Below, in pieces: positions 38,612-48,475 of a stretch of DNA of 64,000 bases. The stretch is from Azospirillum rugosum (GTDB taxonomy: Bacteria; Pseudomonadota; Alphaproteobacteria; Azospirillales; Azospirillaceae): NCBI RefSeq assembly GCF_017876155.1, contig NZ_JAGINP010000003.1, positions 248,001 to 312,000 of the forward strand, read 5' to 3'. Numbering within the stretch: the first letter of the stretch is position 1; every line of letters begins with the position of its first letter. The notes below the pieces were generated by a model. It did not search any database. It saw only the letters and a list, made by a program, of their open reading frames with translations, and was not told the origin of the DNA. The position numbers were made by a program, and so were the translations under genes.

Positions 38612-38640
38612 TTGACGGCCCGTGGACCCTAGGGTAGCGT
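38612..38640 (+). promoter_or_regulatory. Putative promoter of the pentose operon
   Basis: TTGACG (38612-38617) and TAGCGT (38635-38640) are 17 bp apart, in the gap between the ROK regulator and the ABC ATPase gene. Start of transcription would be near 38647, so the inverted repeat at 38654-38672 would fall just downstream of it, a repressing position. By eye only. Confidence 0.4.
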
Positions 38641-38653
38641 GCATTTCGTTAGA

Positions 38654-38672
38654 CGGTCTATCAAAAAGACCG
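38654..38672. promoter_or_regulatory. Putative ROK operator, 6-bp inverted repeat
   Basis: CGGTCT-ATCAAAA-AGACCG is a perfect inverted repeat with an AT-rich 7-bp centre, located about +8 to +26 relative to the promoter predicted at 38612-38640. Binding by the divergent ROK repressor is a guess from position and symmetry. Confidence 0.35.
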
Positions 38673-38737
38673 CAACGTTCAAGCGGCCAAGGCGGACACG
38701 CCACCAAAGAGCCGCCCACAGGGACGGAAGACGCGCC

Positions 38738-40270
38738 ATGAGCAGCCAACCAGTTTTGGTGGCCGACGGCGTCGCGAAGAGCTTCGGGCCGGTCCAGGTC
38801 CTGTTCGGGGTGGACTTCGACGTCCGCCCCGGCGAGGTCCACGCCCTTGTGGGCGAGAACGGCGCGGGCAAATCGACGCTGATGAAGATCCTCGCCGGCT
38901 ATCAGCCGCCCAGCGCGGGCACGATCCGCGTGGACGGCGAACCGGTCCACCTCTCCGGCAGCGGCCCGGCGGAGGCGCTGGGCATCGTCCTGATCCACCA
39001 GGAATTCAACCTCGCCGAACACCTGACGGTGGAGGAGAACATCTCGCTTGGCCGCGAGATCCGGCGGGGATTCTTCCTCGACAAGCCGGCGATGCGCGAA
39101 CGCGCGCGGGCGGCGCTGGCGGAGCTGAACTGCCCGGTCGATCCCGACGCGCGCATCCGCGACCTGTCCGTCTCCGAACGGCAGATGGTGGAGATCGCCA
39201 AGGCCGTGTCCCGCTCCGTGCGCGTCCTGATCATGGACGAGCCGACCGCCGTGCTGACGGGTGCGGAGACGGAGGTGCTGTTCCGCCTGATCCGCCGCCT
39301 GACCGCGCAGGGCGTCGGCGTCGTCTACATCTCGCACAAGCTGGACGAGGTGAAGGCGATCTCCGACCGGATCACCGTGCTGCGCGACGGCCGCCGCATC
39401 GGGACGCACCCGGCCGAGCTGCTCGGCCACGACGACATCGCGCAGCTGATGGTCGGCCGCCCCATGTCCGACCTGTTTCCGCCCAAGGAACCGCCCCCGC
39501 CCGACGCGCCGGTGGTGCTGGAGGTGGAGGGGCTGTCCGTCCCCGGCTGGGTGCGCGACGCCTCCTTCCAGCTGCGCCGGGGCGAGATCCTGGGCTTCGC
39601 CGGCCTCGTCGGCGCCGGCCGGACGGAGCTGATGGAGGGCCTGATGGGCCTGCGCCATCGGAGCGCCGGCGCCATCCGCCGCGACGGGCAGCCGCTGCGC
39701 GTCCGCACCGTCGCCGACGCCGCGAAAGCCGGCATCGCCTACCTGACGGAAGACCGCAAGGGCAAGGGGCTGCTGGTCGGCAAGGGTCTGCGCCCGAACC
39801 TGACCCTGCTGGCGTTGGAGCGCTACGGCCGCGTCTTCATCGACGAGCGGAAGGAGGCCATGGCGCTCGACCGCGCCATCGAGGAATTCGACATCCGCCT
39901 GAAGAGCCCGGACGCGCTGGTCGGCAGCCTCAGCGGCGGCAACCAGCAGAAGCTGCTGCTCGCCAAGACCATGCAGGTGGCCCCGCAAATCCTGATCGTG
40001 GACGAGCCGACGCGCGGCATCGACATCGGCACGAAGCAGCAGATCTACCGCTTCCTCCACGACCTCGCCCGCCGCGGCGCCTCCATCATCGTCATCTCGT
40101 CGGAGATGCCGGAAATCATCGGCCTGTCGCACCGCGTCGTCGTCATGCGGTCGGGCGCCGTCACCGGCACGCTGTCCGGCGACGACATCGTTGAGGCCGA
40201 AATCGTCCGCTACGCCACGGGCCTGAAAGGCCTGAAGGGGATATCCCATGACCCAGTCCTCCATGCCTGA
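38738..40270 (+). CDS. Sugar ABC transporter ATPase (RbsA/XylG-like, dual NBD)
   Basis: The product has 510 aa with two nucleotide-binding domains. The first has Walker [10 protein letters not shown], a divergent signature ([15 protein letters not shown]) and Walker [12 protein letters not shown]. The second has the usual degenerate P-loop of this family ([10 protein letters not shown]), signature [14 protein letters not shown] and [12 protein letters not shown]. The degenerate second site is normal in RbsA/XylG/MglA. It powers import of a monosaccharide, probably a pentose given the xylA/xylB genes downstream. The 3' end overlaps the permease start by 23 bp. Confidence 0.93.
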   Translation: MSSQPVLVADGVAKSFGPVQVLFGVDFDVRPGEVHALVGENGAGKSTLMKILAGYQPPSAGTIRVDGEPVHLSGSGPAEALGIVLIHQEFNLAEHLTVEENISLGREIRRGFFLDKPAMRERARAALAELNCPVDPDARIRDLSVSERQMVEIAKAVSRSVRVLIMDEPTAVLTGAETEVLFRLIRRLTAQGVGVVYISHKLDEVKAISDRITVLRDGRRIGTHPAELLGHDDIAQLMVGRPMSDLFPPKEPPPPDAPVVLEVEGLSVPGWVRDASFQLRRGEILGFAGLVGAGRTELMEGLMGLRHRSAGAIRRDGQPLRVRTVADAAKAGIAYLTEDRKGKGLLVGKGLRPNLTLLALERYGRVFIDERKEAMALDRAIEEFDIRLKSPDALVGSLSGGNQQKLLLAKTMQVAPQILIVDEPTRGIDIGTKQQIYRFLHDLARRGASIIVISSEMPEIIGLSHRVVVMRSGAVTGTLSGDDIVEAEIVRYATGLKGLKGISHDPVLHA

Positions 40271-41252
40271 GCTGGCGCGCAAGCCGTCCGCCGGCTTCGA
40301 CCTGAAACTGTGGGGGCCGTTCCTGGCGCTGGCCGGGCTGATCGTGCTGGGCACGCTGGTGAACCCGGTCTTCCTCAGCCCGGCCAACCTCGCCAACGTG
40401 CTGACCCGCACCGCCTTCACCGGAATCATCGCGGTGGGCGCCACCTTCGTCATCACCACCGGCGGCATCGACCTGTCGGTCGGCTCGCTCGCCGCCTTCA
40501 CGGCCGGCGTGATGATCGTGGTGATGAACGCGCTGGTCGGGCCGATGGGCGCCGGCTGGCCGGTGGTGCTGGTCGGCATGCTGGTCGCGGTCGGGCTCGG
40601 CCTCGTCGCCGGGCTGGTCAACGGGCTGCTGGTGACCAAGGGGCGGATCGAGGCCTTCATCGTGACGCTCGGCACCATGGGCATCTTCCGCTCGCTGGTC
40701 ACCTACCTGGCCGACGGCGGGACGCTGTCGCTGAACTCCGGCATGCGGGCGGTCTACCGGCCGGTCTATTACGGCGGGCTGTTCGGCATCCCAACGCCGG
40801 TTTGGGTCTTCGCCGCGGTCGCGCTGATCGGCGCCGTCATCCTCTACCGCACGCGTTTCGGCCGCTACTGCGCCGCCATCGGCTCCAACGACGAGGTGGC
40901 GCGCTACTCCGCCATCGACGTGGACCGGGTGCGGCTGCTCGCCTTCGTGCTGCAGGGGCTGTGCGTGGCGATCGCCGTGGTGCTCTACGTGCCGCGCCTG
41001 GGCTCCGCCTCGGCCACCACCGGCGTGCTGTGGGAGCTGGAGGCCATCGCCGCGGTGATCATCGGCGGCACCATGCTGAAGGGCGGCCATGGACGCATCT
41101 GGGGCACGGTGGTGGGTGCGGTCATGCTGACGCTGATCGACAACATCCTCAACCTGACCGGGGCGATCAGCGTCTACCTCAACGGCGCGATCCAGGGCGC
41201 CATCATCATCGTCGCGGTGCTCCTGCAACGGGGGACCGCGTCCAAGCGCTGA
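40248..41252 (+). CDS. Sugar ABC transporter permease (RbsC/XylH-like)
   Basis: The product has 334 aa with eight to ten membrane helices. Typical family motifs are [36 protein letters not shown] and the cytoplasmic-loop [21 protein letters not shown] that contacts the ATPase. It starts inside the end of the ATPase gene (23-bp overlap; AAGGGG before the ATG), so it is translationally coupled. It works with the ATPase and the binding protein at 41283-42236. Confidence 0.93.
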   Translation: MTQSSMPELARKPSAGFDLKLWGPFLALAGLIVLGTLVNPVFLSPANLANVLTRTAFTGIIAVGATFVITTGGIDLSVGSLAAFTAGVMIVVMNALVGPMGAGWPVVLVGMLVAVGLGLVAGLVNGLLVTKGRIEAFIVTLGTMGIFRSLVTYLADGGTLSLNSGMRAVYRPVYYGGLFGIPTPVWVFAAVALIGAVILYRTRFGRYCAAIGSNDEVARYSAIDVDRVRLLAFVLQGLCVAIAVVLYVPRLGSASATTGVLWELEAIAAVIIGGTMLKGGHGRIWGTVVGAVMLTLIDNILNLTGAISVYLNGAIQGAIIIVAVLLQRGTASKR

Positions 41253-41282
41253 CAAGAACCACCAATGGGAGGAACACAGGCG

Positions 41283-42236
41283 ATGAAGCTCACACTGGGT
41301 TTGGCGGCGGCGCTGGTCGCCGGTGTGCTGATGGCGCCGGCCACCGGCTGGGCGCAGCAGAAGGTCAAGATGGGCGTCTCAATCCCCGCCGCGACGCACG
41401 GCTGGGCCGGCGGCCTGAACTGGCACGCCCAGCAGGCCAAGGCGAAGCTGGAGAAGCAGTACCCGACGCTGGAGGTGGTGCTGGTCACCGCCCGCGACGT
41501 CGGCCGGCAGGCCAACGACCTGGAAGACCTCGTCTCCGTCCGCAACATCGACGCGCTGGTGATCCTGCCGTTTGAGTCCGCCCCCATGACCGACCCGGTG
41601 CGCGCGGTGAAGCAGGCCGGCAAGTTCGTGACGGTGGTCGACCGCGGCCTGACCGACCCGTCCATCCAGGACCTCTACGTCGCCGGCAACAACCCGGAGA
41701 TGGGCAAGGTCTCCGCCCAGTACATCAAGCAGAAGCTGGGCGGCAAGGGCGACATCGTGGTGCTGCGCGGGATTCCCACCGTGATCGACAACCAGCGCGT
41801 CGACGCCTTCCAGGAGGAGATCAAGGGCAGCCAGATCAAGGTCCTGGGCATGCAGTACGCCAACTGGAACCGCGACGACGGCTACAAGGTGATGCAGGAC
41901 TTCCTGTCCCGCTTCCCGAAGATCGACGCCGTCTGGGCGCAGGACGACGACATCGCGCTCGGCGTGATCGAGGCGGTGAAGCAGGCCGGCCGCGAGAAGG
42001 AAATGTTCATCCTCGGCGGCGCCGGCATGAAGGACATGATCAAGCGCGTCATGGACAAGGACCCGCTGGTCCCCGCCGATGTCCTGTATCCGCCGGGCAT
42101 GATCGCCGAAGCCATGGAGATCACCGCCAAGCATCTGGTGGAAAAGGCCCCGATCAAGAAGGAATACATCATCGAGGCGACGCTGGTGACGCCGGAGAAC
42201 GCGTCGAAATACTACTACCCGGACTCGCCGTTCTAG
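41283..42236 (+). CDS. Periplasmic sugar-binding protein (RbsB-like, SBP type 1)
   Basis: The product has 317 aa. A Sec signal peptide (1-24, cleaved before QQKVKMGV) leads into a two-lobe periplasmic-binding fold (VKMGVSIPAATHGWAGGLN, DALVILPFES, VDRGLTDP, VWAQDDDIALGVIEAVKQAG). The ATG at 41283 follows GGGAGGAACACAGGCG. It belongs to the ribose/xylose/inositol binding cluster, and a pentose ligand is inferred from the operon. A subtype 2 double hairpin follows only 8 bp after the stop, the same arrangement as behind the other binding-protein gene at 15129-16739. Confidence 0.93.
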   Translation: MKLTLGLAAALVAGVLMAPATGWAQQKVKMGVSIPAATHGWAGGLNWHAQQAKAKLEKQYPTLEVVLVTARDVGRQANDLEDLVSVRNIDALVILPFESAPMTDPVRAVKQAGKFVTVVDRGLTDPSIQDLYVAGNNPEMGKVSAQYIKQKLGGKGDIVVLRGIPTVIDNQRVDAFQEEIKGSQIKVLGMQYANWNRDDGYKVMQDFLSRFPKIDAVWAQDDDIALGVIEAVKQAGREKEMFILGGAGMKDMIKRVMDKDPLVPADVLYPPGMIAEAMEITAKHLVEKAPIKKEYIIEATLVTPENASKYYYPDSPF

Positions 42237-42244
42237 CATTCTAC

Positions 42245-42367
42245 CCCTCTCCCCTCTGGGGAGAGGGAGGGACCCGCGAAGCGGGAGGGTGAGGGGGTCC
42301 TGCTTTTCGGTATGTCCGGCAAAAGCTCAACCCCCTCACCCTAACCCTCTCCCCAGAGGGGAGAGGG
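42245..42367. repeat. Intergenic double-hairpin repeat, subtype 2 (copy 3)
   Basis: The left hairpin is 42245-42267 (CCCTCTCCCC-TCT-GGGGAGAGGG) and the right hairpin 42345-42367 (AGA loop), with complementary inner flanks (AGGGTGAGGGGGT / ACCCCCTCACCCT type). The centre differs from the copies at 22696 and 25463. It lies between the sugar-binding-protein and isomerase genes. Confidence 0.85.
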
Positions 42368-42390
42368 GACAAGAACAAGGGAGGACCACC

Positions 42391-43446
42391 ATGAAAACCA
42401 TCAAAGGCCCGGCGATCTTCCTGGCCCAGTTCGCCGGCGACCAAGCCCCCTTCAACAGCCTGTCCGAGATCGGCCGCTGGGCTGCCGGGCTGGGCTTCAA
42501 GGGCGTGCAGATCCCGTCCTGGGACGGGCGCCTGTTCGACCTCGCCAAGGCGGCCGAGAGCAAAACCTACTGCGACGAGGTGAAGGGCGTGCTGGCCGAC
42601 GCCGGCGTGCAGGTCACCGAGCTGTCCACACATCTCCAGGGCCAGCTCGTCGCCGTACACCCGGCCTACGACGAGGCCTTCGACGGCTTCGCGGCGCCGG
42701 AGGTGCGTGGCAACCCGAAGGCGCGCCAGGAATGGGCGGTGAACCAGCTGATGCTGGCGGCGAAGGCCTCGGCCAACCTTGGCCTGACCGCGCACGTCAC
42801 CTTCTCCGGCGCTCTCGCCTGGCCCTACATCTACCCGTGGCCGCAGCGCCCGGCCGGGCTGATCGAGACCGCCTTCGACGAGCTGGCCAAACGCTGGCGC
42901 CCAATCCTGGACGCCTTCGACAAGGTCGGCGTGGACGTCTGCTATGAAATCCACCCCGGCGAGGACCTGTTCGACGGCGCGACCTTCGAGATGTTCCTGG
43001 AGCGCGTCGGCAACCACCCGCGCTGCAACATCCTCTACGATCCCAGCCACTTCGTGCTTCAGCAGCTCGACTATCTGGGCTTCATCGACGTCTACCACCC
43101 GCGCATTCGGATGTTCCACGTCAAGGACGCGGAGTTCAACCCGTCGCCGCGCCAGGGCGTCTATTCCGGCTACCAGCCCTGGATCGACCGCGCGGGCCGC
43201 TTCCGCTCGCTGGGCGACGGGCAGGTCGATTTCGGCGGCATCTTCTCCAAGCTGACCCAGTACGGCTTCGACGGCTGGGCGGTGCTGGAGTGGGAATGCT
43301 GCATGAAGCACCCGGAACAGGGCGCGGCCGAGGGAGCGCGCTTCATCGAGGCGCACATCATCCGCACCACCGAAAAGGCCTTCGACGATTTCGCCGGCAC
43401 CGGGACCGACCTGGAGGCCAACCGCCGCATGCTCGGCATCGGCTGA
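42391..43446 (+). CDS. Sugar phosphate isomerase/epimerase family protein (TIM barrel)
   Basis: The product has 351 aa of the xylose-isomerase-like TIM-barrel superfamily (AP endonuclease family 2). Metal-site residues are visible in VCYEIHPGEDLFD, NILYDPSHF, RMFHVKDAEF and VLEWECCMKHPE. GGGAGG lies before the ATG at 42391. It stands directly upstream of a Gfo/Idh/MocA dehydrogenase. Such pairs commonly catalyse successive epimerisation and oxidation of sugars or inositols. The specific substrate is unknown, but its place in a xylose operon suggests a pentose or a derived ketose. Confidence 0.88.
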   Translation: MKTIKGPAIFLAQFAGDQAPFNSLSEIGRWAAGLGFKGVQIPSWDGRLFDLAKAAESKTYCDEVKGVLADAGVQVTELSTHLQGQLVAVHPAYDEAFDGFAAPEVRGNPKARQEWAVNQLMLAAKASANLGLTAHVTFSGALAWPYIYPWPQRPAGLIETAFDELAKRWRPILDAFDKVGVDVCYEIHPGEDLFDGATFEMFLERVGNHPRCNILYDPSHFVLQQLDYLGFIDVYHPRIRMFHVKDAEFNPSPRQGVYSGYQPWIDRAGRFRSLGDGQVDFGGIFSKLTQYGFDGWAVLEWECCMKHPEQGAAEGARFIEAHIIRTTEKAFDDFAGTGTDLEANRRMLGIG

Positions 43447-43457
43447 GGGGAAATGAC

Positions 43458-44633
43458 ATGACCATTGAAGGCACATCAGGCTCCACACCGCGCCGACGCC
43501 TGCGCCTCGGCATGGTCGGCGGCGGGCAAGGCGCCTTCATCGGCGCGGTGCACCGCATCGCCGCCCGACTGGACGACCGGTACGAGCTGGTGGCCGGCGC
43601 CCTGTCGTCCGACCCCGAACGGGCGCGGGCCAGCGGCACCGACCTGTTCCTCGCTCCCGACCGCTGCTACGCCAGCTTCCAGGAAATGGCGGCGGCCGAA
43701 GCGGCCCGCGAGGACCGCATCGACGCGGTCGCCATCGTCACGCCCAACCACCTGCACCACCCCGCCGCCAAAGCCTTCCTGGAGGCCGGCATCCACGTCA
43801 TCTGCGACAAGCCGATGACCACGACGGTGGAGGACGCCGAGGATCTCGCCGCCACCGTCGAGCGCACCGGCCTCGTCTTCGCGCTGACCCACAACTACAC
43901 CGGCTATCCCATGGTCCGGCAGGCCCGCGCCATGGTGGAAGCGGGGGAGCTTGGCCGCATCCGCGTCGTCCAAGTGGAATACCCGCAGGACTGGCTGACC
44001 ACCCCGCTGGAGGAAACCGGCCAGAAACAGGCGGCGTGGCGCACCGACCCGGCGCGGAGCGGCATCGCCGGCTGCGTCGGCGACATCGGCACCCACGCCT
44101 TCCAGCTGGCGGAGTTCGTCACCGGCCTGCGCTGCACCGGCCTCGCCGCCGACCTGAGCACCTTCGTGGACGGCCGGCGCCTGGACGACAACGCCCACAT
44201 GATGCTGCGCTACGACAACGGCGCCCGCGGCATGCTGTGGGCGAGCCAGGTCGCGCCCGGCCACGAGAACGGCCTGCGCCTGCGCGTCTACGGCGACAAG
44301 GGCGGGCTGGAGTGGTTCCAGGAGCAGCCGAACCACCTGCGCCACAGCCCCTTCGGGGAGCCGCCGCGCACCATCACCCGCGGCGGCGCCGGCTCCAACC
44401 CCGCCGCCGCCCACGCCACGCGCATCCCGCCCGGCCACCCCGAAGGCTATCTGGAGGGCTTCGCCCAGCTCTACCGCGACACCGCCGACCTGATCGGCGA
44501 ACGGCTGGGCTGGGGGGAGCCGGATCCGCAGGCGCGCCTCGTTCCCACCGTCCGGGACGGCGTGCGGGGCGTGCGCTTCATCCACGCCGCCGTCGAGTCC
44601 AGCCGCAGGGACGCGGCCTGGGTCACTCTCTGA
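43458..44633 (+). CDS. Gfo/Idh/MocA-family NAD(P)-dependent sugar dehydrogenase
   Basis: The product has 391 aa. The N-terminal Rossmann fold reads [17 protein letters not shown]. The conserved [18 protein letters not shown] and [11 protein letters not shown] supply the active-site lysine, and the second domain has the catalytic His in [10 protein letters not shown]. Members oxidise hydroxyls of sugars or inositols. GAGGGG stands 8 nt before the ATG at 43458. It sits 12 bp after the isomerase/epimerase gene and 12 bp before xylA. The substrate is not determined. Confidence 0.9.
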   Translation: MTIEGTSGSTPRRRLRLGMVGGGQGAFIGAVHRIAARLDDRYELVAGALSSDPERARASGTDLFLAPDRCYASFQEMAAAEAAREDRIDAVAIVTPNHLHHPAAKAFLEAGIHVICDKPMTTTVEDAEDLAATVERTGLVFALTHNYTGYPMVRQARAMVEAGELGRIRVVQVEYPQDWLTTPLEETGQKQAAWRTDPARSGIAGCVGDIGTHAFQLAEFVTGLRCTGLAADLSTFVDGRRLDDNAHMMLRYDNGARGMLWASQVAPGHENGLRLRVYGDKGGLEWFQEQPNHLRHSPFGEPPRTITRGGAGSNPAAAHATRIPPGHPEGYLEGFAQLYRDTADLIGERLGWGEPDPQARLVPTVRDGVRGVRFIHAAVESSRRDAAWVTL

Positions 44634-44644
44634 AAGGACCGATT

Positions 44645-45952
44645 ATGGCCGACCGTTACTTCACCGGAACGGACCGGGTCCGTTACGAAGGGCCAGACAG
44701 CGACAACCCGCTGGCCTACCGCTGGTACGACCCCGACCGCATGGTCCTGGGCAAGCGCATGGCCGACCAACTGCGCATCGCCGTCTGCTATTGGCACAGC
44801 TTCTGCTGGCCCGGCACCGATCCGTTCGGATCCGGAACCATCGACCGCCCCTGGATGCAGCCCGGCGACCCGGTGGCGATGGCGGAGCAGAAGATGGCCG
44901 CCGCCTTCGAACTGTTCGAAACCCTTGGCGTCCCCTTCTACACCTTCCACGACCGCGACATCGCGCCGGAACTGGGCAGCTTGCGGGAAACCCAGGCCGC
45001 CTTCGCCCGCATGACCGAGGCGGCGCAGGCGCACATGGAGCGGACCGGGATCAAGCTTCTGTGGGGCACGGCCAACCTGTTCTCCCACCCCCGCTACATG
45101 GCCGGGGCCGCCACCAATCCGGACCCGGAGGTGTTCGCCTGCGCGGCCACCCAGGTCCGCGACGCGCTGGAGGCGACGCACCGGCTGGGCGGCGTCAACT
45201 ACGTGCTGTGGGGCGGGCGCGAGGGCTACGACACGCTGCTGAACACCGACCTGACGCGCGAACTGGACCAGCTCGGCCGCTTCCTGACGATGGTGGTGGA
45301 GCACAAGCACCGCATCGGCTTCCCCGGCATGATCCTGATCGAGCCGAAGCCCATGGAGCCGACCAAGCACCAGTATGACCACGACGTGGCGACCGTCTAC
45401 GGCTTCCTGAAGCGCTACGGGCTGGAGGACGAGGTCCGCGTGAACATCGAGGTCAACCACGCCACGCTCGCCGGCCACAGCTTCGAGCATGAGGTGGCGA
45501 CCGCCCTGGCGCTGGGCATCTTCGGCTCCATCGACATCAACCGCGGCGACCCGCAGAACGGCTGGGACACCGACCAGTTTCCCAACGACGCCAACGACCT
45601 CGCCCTGCCCCTGGCCCGCATCCTGGAGGCCGGCGGCTTCACCACCGGCGGCTTCAACTTCGACGCCAAGATCCGCCGCCAGAGCGTCGAGCCCGACGAC
45701 CTGCTGCACGCCCACGTCGGCGGCATCGACACGCTGGCCCGCGCCCTGCTGTCGGCCGAAAAGCTGGTCAAGGACGGCCGGCTGCGCCGCTTCGTGGAGG
45801 ACCGCTACGCCGGCTGGACCGGCCCGCTCGGCCGGGACTTGATGGGAGGGATGGACCTCGCGTCCGCGGCTGACGCCGGGCTGGCGATGGACCCGAAGCC
45901 ACGGTCCGGCCGGCAGGAGATGCTGGAGAACCTGGTGAACCGGGTGGTGTGA
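44645..45952 (+). CDS. xylA: Xylose isomerase
   Basis: The product has 435 aa, the class II length. It converts D-xylose to D-xylulose using two divalent metals. The active-site His/Asp occur in [12 protein letters not shown]. Metal ligands are seen in [35 protein letters not shown] and [19 protein letters not shown], and [13 protein letters not shown] is also typical. AAGGA precedes the ATG at 44645. It lies in the pentose operon after the ABC importer and before xylulokinase, from which it is separated by a subtype 3 repeat. Confidence 0.97.
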   Translation: MADRYFTGTDRVRYEGPDSDNPLAYRWYDPDRMVLGKRMADQLRIAVCYWHSFCWPGTDPFGSGTIDRPWMQPGDPVAMAEQKMAAAFELFETLGVPFYTFHDRDIAPELGSLRETQAAFARMTEAAQAHMERTGIKLLWGTANLFSHPRYMAGAATNPDPEVFACAATQVRDALEATHRLGGVNYVLWGGREGYDTLLNTDLTRELDQLGRFLTMVVEHKHRIGFPGMILIEPKPMEPTKHQYDHDVATVYGFLKRYGLEDEVRVNIEVNHATLAGHSFEHEVATALALGIFGSIDINRGDPQNGWDTDQFPNDANDLALPLARILEAGGFTTGGFNFDAKIRRQSVEPDDLLHAHVGGIDTLARALLSAEKLVKDGRLRRFVEDRYAGWTGPLGRDLMGGMDLASAADAGLAMDPKPRSGRQEMLENLVNRVV

Positions 45953-45972
45953 TGGCACGGGCGCCAAGCGTC

Positions 45973-46082
45973 GGGCCCCCACCCTAACCCTCCCCCATCT
46001 TCGACGGGGGAGGGGACTGCCGCCACTCCGCGACCAAGTCCCTCCCCCCGTCGAAGATGGGGGGAGGTTAGGAGGGGGGCCC
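45973..46082. repeat. Intergenic double-hairpin repeat, subtype 3 (copy 1)
   Basis: GGGCCCCCACCCTAACC at the left end mirrors GGTTAGGAGGGGGGCCC at the right. Each arm forms a hairpin of the type CCCTCCCCC-atcttcga-CGGGGGAGGG. The same ATCTTCGA-cored arms recur at 62930-63020. It lies between xylA and xylB. Confidence 0.85.
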
Positions 46083-46123
46083 AGCGCAACCACTCCCCAC
46101 ACCCCCTTCCCCGGAGTCCCCCC

Positions 46124-47599
46124 ATGCATCTCGGCATCGACCTCGGCACCTCCGGCGTGAAGGCCGTCCTCATCGACGACTCCCAAGCCCTGATCGCCCA
46201 GGCCACCGCCCCGCTGGAGGTCCACCGCCCCCACCCCCTGTGGTCGGAGCAGGACCCGGAGGACTGGTGGACCGCCACTATCAGCGCCATCGCCGACCTC
46301 AAATCCGCGCACCCCCAGGCCATGGCCGCCGTCCGCGCCATCGGCCTGTCCGGGCAGATGCACGGGGCAACCCTGCTTGACCGCAACGACCGCGTGCTCC
46401 GCCCCGCCATTCTGTGGAATGACGGGCGCAGCGGCGCCGAATGCGCGGAGCTGGAACGGCGTGCCCCCAGCCTGCGCGCCGTCACCGGCAACCGCGCCAT
46501 GCCCGGCTTCACGGCGCCCAAGCTGCTGTGGGTCGCCGCGCACGAACCGGACGTCTTCGCCGCCACCGCCAAGGTGCTGCTGCCGAAGGACTATCTGCGC
46601 CTGCGCATGACCGGCGACCACGCCTCCGACCTCTCCGATTCCGCCGGCACGTTGTGGCTCGACGTCGGCGCCCGCGCCTGGTCGCCCGCCATGCTGGAGG
46701 CGACCGGCCTCAGCGAATCCCACATGCCGCGCCTTTTCGAGGGCTCGCAGCCCACCGGCACCCTTCGCCCCGACATCGCCGCGGCCTGGGGCGTGCCGCC
46801 CGGCACTCTCGTCGCGGCCGGGGCCGGGGACAACGCGGCGGGGGCGGTCGGGGTCGGGGTGGTGGCGCCGGGCACGGCCTTCCTGTCGCTCGGCACGTCG
46901 GGCGTGCTGTTCGTCAGCGGCGACCGCTTCGCCCCGAACCCGGAGCGCGGCGTCCACGCCTTCTGCCACGCCCTGCCCGGCCGCTGGCACCAGATGTCGG
47001 TGATCCTCAGCGCCGCCGCCAGCCTGACCTTCGCCGCCCGCCTGACCGGCTGCGCCGACGAGGCCACCCTGCTGCGCGAGGCGGAGGACCACCCGCCCGA
47101 CATCGGTTCCCTTGTCTTCCTGCCCTACCTGTCGGGGGAGCGCACGCCGCACAACGACCCCGCCGCCAAGGGCGTGGTCTTCGGCCTGACCCACGACACC
47201 AGTCGCGGCGCGCTCGCCCGCGCGGTGCTGGAGGGGGTGGCCTTCGCGCTCCGCGACGGGCTGGACGCGCTGGAGGAGGCCGGGACCAGCGTCGGCCGGC
47301 TGCTGGTCATCGGCGGCGGCGCCCGCAGCGCGCTGTGGGGCCGCATCCTGGCGAGCGCGCTGGACCGCCCGCTCGACTACCCCGCGGGGGCGGAGGTCGG
47401 CCCGGCCTTCGGCGCCGCCCGCCTCGCCCGGCTGGCCGAGACCGGCGAGGATCCGGAGACGGTGTGCCGTCCCCTGCCTGTTCGCGCCGGCATCGATCCC
47501 GACCCGGCCCTTGCCGAGGCCATGTCCCGACGCCACCGTCTGTTCCGCCGCCTCTACGGCGACCTGAAGGACACATTCCGGGACTCAAACGATGCCTGA
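46124..47599 (+). CDS. xylB: Xylulokinase (FGGY family)
   Basis: The product has 491 aa. It phosphorylates D-xylulose with ATP to xylulose 5-phosphate. FGGY motifs are present: LGIDLGTSGVKAVLID with the phosphate loop, GLSGQMHGATLLD, ILWNDGR, the second ATP site GTAFLSLGTSGVLFVSGD, and LPYLSGERTPHNDP followed by VIGGGARSALWGRILAS. The length matches xylulokinases (about 480-490 aa). It overlaps the lactonase gene by 8 bp. Together with xylA it completes the isomerase route into the pentose phosphate pathway. Confidence 0.95.
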   Translation: MHLGIDLGTSGVKAVLIDDSQALIAQATAPLEVHRPHPLWSEQDPEDWWTATISAIADLKSAHPQAMAAVRAIGLSGQMHGATLLDRNDRVLRPAILWNDGRSGAECAELERRAPSLRAVTGNRAMPGFTAPKLLWVAAHEPDVFAATAKVLLPKDYLRLRMTGDHASDLSDSAGTLWLDVGARAWSPAMLEATGLSESHMPRLFEGSQPTGTLRPDIAAAWGVPPGTLVAAGAGDNAAGAVGVGVVAPGTAFLSLGTSGVLFVSGDRFAPNPERGVHAFCHALPGRWHQMSVILSAAASLTFAARLTGCADEATLLREAEDHPPDIGSLVFLPYLSGERTPHNDPAAKGVVFGLTHDTSRGALARAVLEGVAFALRDGLDALEEAGTSVGRLLVIGGGARSALWGRILASALDRPLDYPAGAEVGPAFGAARLARLAETGEDPETVCRPLPVRAGIDPDPALAEAMSRRHRLFRRLYGDLKDTFRDSNDA

Positions 47600-48467
47600 A
47601 CCAAGGCGCCTTGACGCACGGCCGGTCGTATCATGCCGGAACATCCTGGGCGAGGGCCCGGTCTGGTCGGAGCCGCGCCAGACGCTGTTCTGGACCGACA
47701 TCCACGGCCGACGCCTGTGGGCGTTCGAGCCCGCCCGCGGCACCAGCCACTATTGGGACCTGCCCGACCGCCTCGCCTGCATGGCGCTGCGCCGCGACGG
47801 CACGCTGCTGGCCGGCTTCGCCCGCAGCCTCGCCGTCTTCGACCCCGACAGCGGCCGGGTCGAGACGATCTGCGCCTTCGAGCCGGACCTCCCGACGACC
47901 CGCGCCAACGACGGCCGCTGCGACCGGCAGGGCCGCTTCCTCGTCGGCGGGCTGGACGAGGGCGACCCGCAGCGCCCGATCGCCTCCGTCTGGCGCCTCG
48001 ACGCCGACCGCAGCCTGCACCGCCTGATTCCGGACGTCGCCATCGCCAACAGCCTGTGTTTCAGCCCCGACGGCCGCACCCTCTACATGACCGACACGCC
48101 GGAGCGGGTGATCCGCGCCTACGACTACGACCCCGCCACCGGCGCGCTGGGCGCACGGCGCGACTTCCACCGGCTGCCGCCCGGCCCCGGCCACCCGGAC
48201 GGCTCCGTGGTCGATTCCCAAGGCTATCTCTGGAACGCCGAATACGGCGGCGGGCGCGTGGTGCGCTACGCGCCGGACGGCACGGTGGACACCGTCGTCA
48301 CCGTGCCGACGCCGAACACCACCTGCCCCGCCTTCGGCGGGCCGGACCTGACCACGCTCTACATCACCACGGCCGCCGACGGCCAGACGGACGACCCGCA
48401 GGCCGGATCCCTCTTCGCCGTTGAGGTCGACGTGCCGGGCCTTCCCGAACCCTTCTTCGCGGGGTGA
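47592..48467 (+). CDS. SMP-30/gluconolactonase-type sugar lactonase (probable xylonolactonase)
   Basis: The product has 291 aa forming a six-bladed beta-propeller lactonase. The metal ligands are visible as Glu in ILGEGPVWSE, Asn in TRANDGRCD and Asp in GHPDGSVVDSQGYLWNAEYG. It hydrolyses aldonolactones in the cytoplasm. It overlaps the end of xylB by 8 bp, and the next gene is an SDR resembling Caulobacter D-xylose dehydrogenase, so D-xylono- or L-arabinono-lactone is the likely substrate. The start ATG is fixed by family length. Confidence 0.9.
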   Translation: MPEPRRLDARPVVSCRNILGEGPVWSEPRQTLFWTDIHGRRLWAFEPARGTSHYWDLPDRLACMALRRDGTLLAGFARSLAVFDPDSGRVETICAFEPDLPTTRANDGRCDRQGRFLVGGLDEGDPQRPIASVWRLDADRSLHRLIPDVAIANSLCFSPDGRTLYMTDTPERVIRAYDYDPATGALGARRDFHRLPPGPGHPDGSVVDSQGYLWNAEYGGGRVVRYAPDGTVDTVVTVPTPNTTCPAFGGPDLTTLYITTAADGQTDDPQAGSLFAVEVDVPGLPEPFFAG

Positions 48468-48475
48468 TCCCGACC

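Noticed and set aside
38738..40270. Degenerate second P-loop of the sugar ABC ATPase as a defect.
   Set aside because: The same degeneration is normal in RbsA/XylG-type ATPases.
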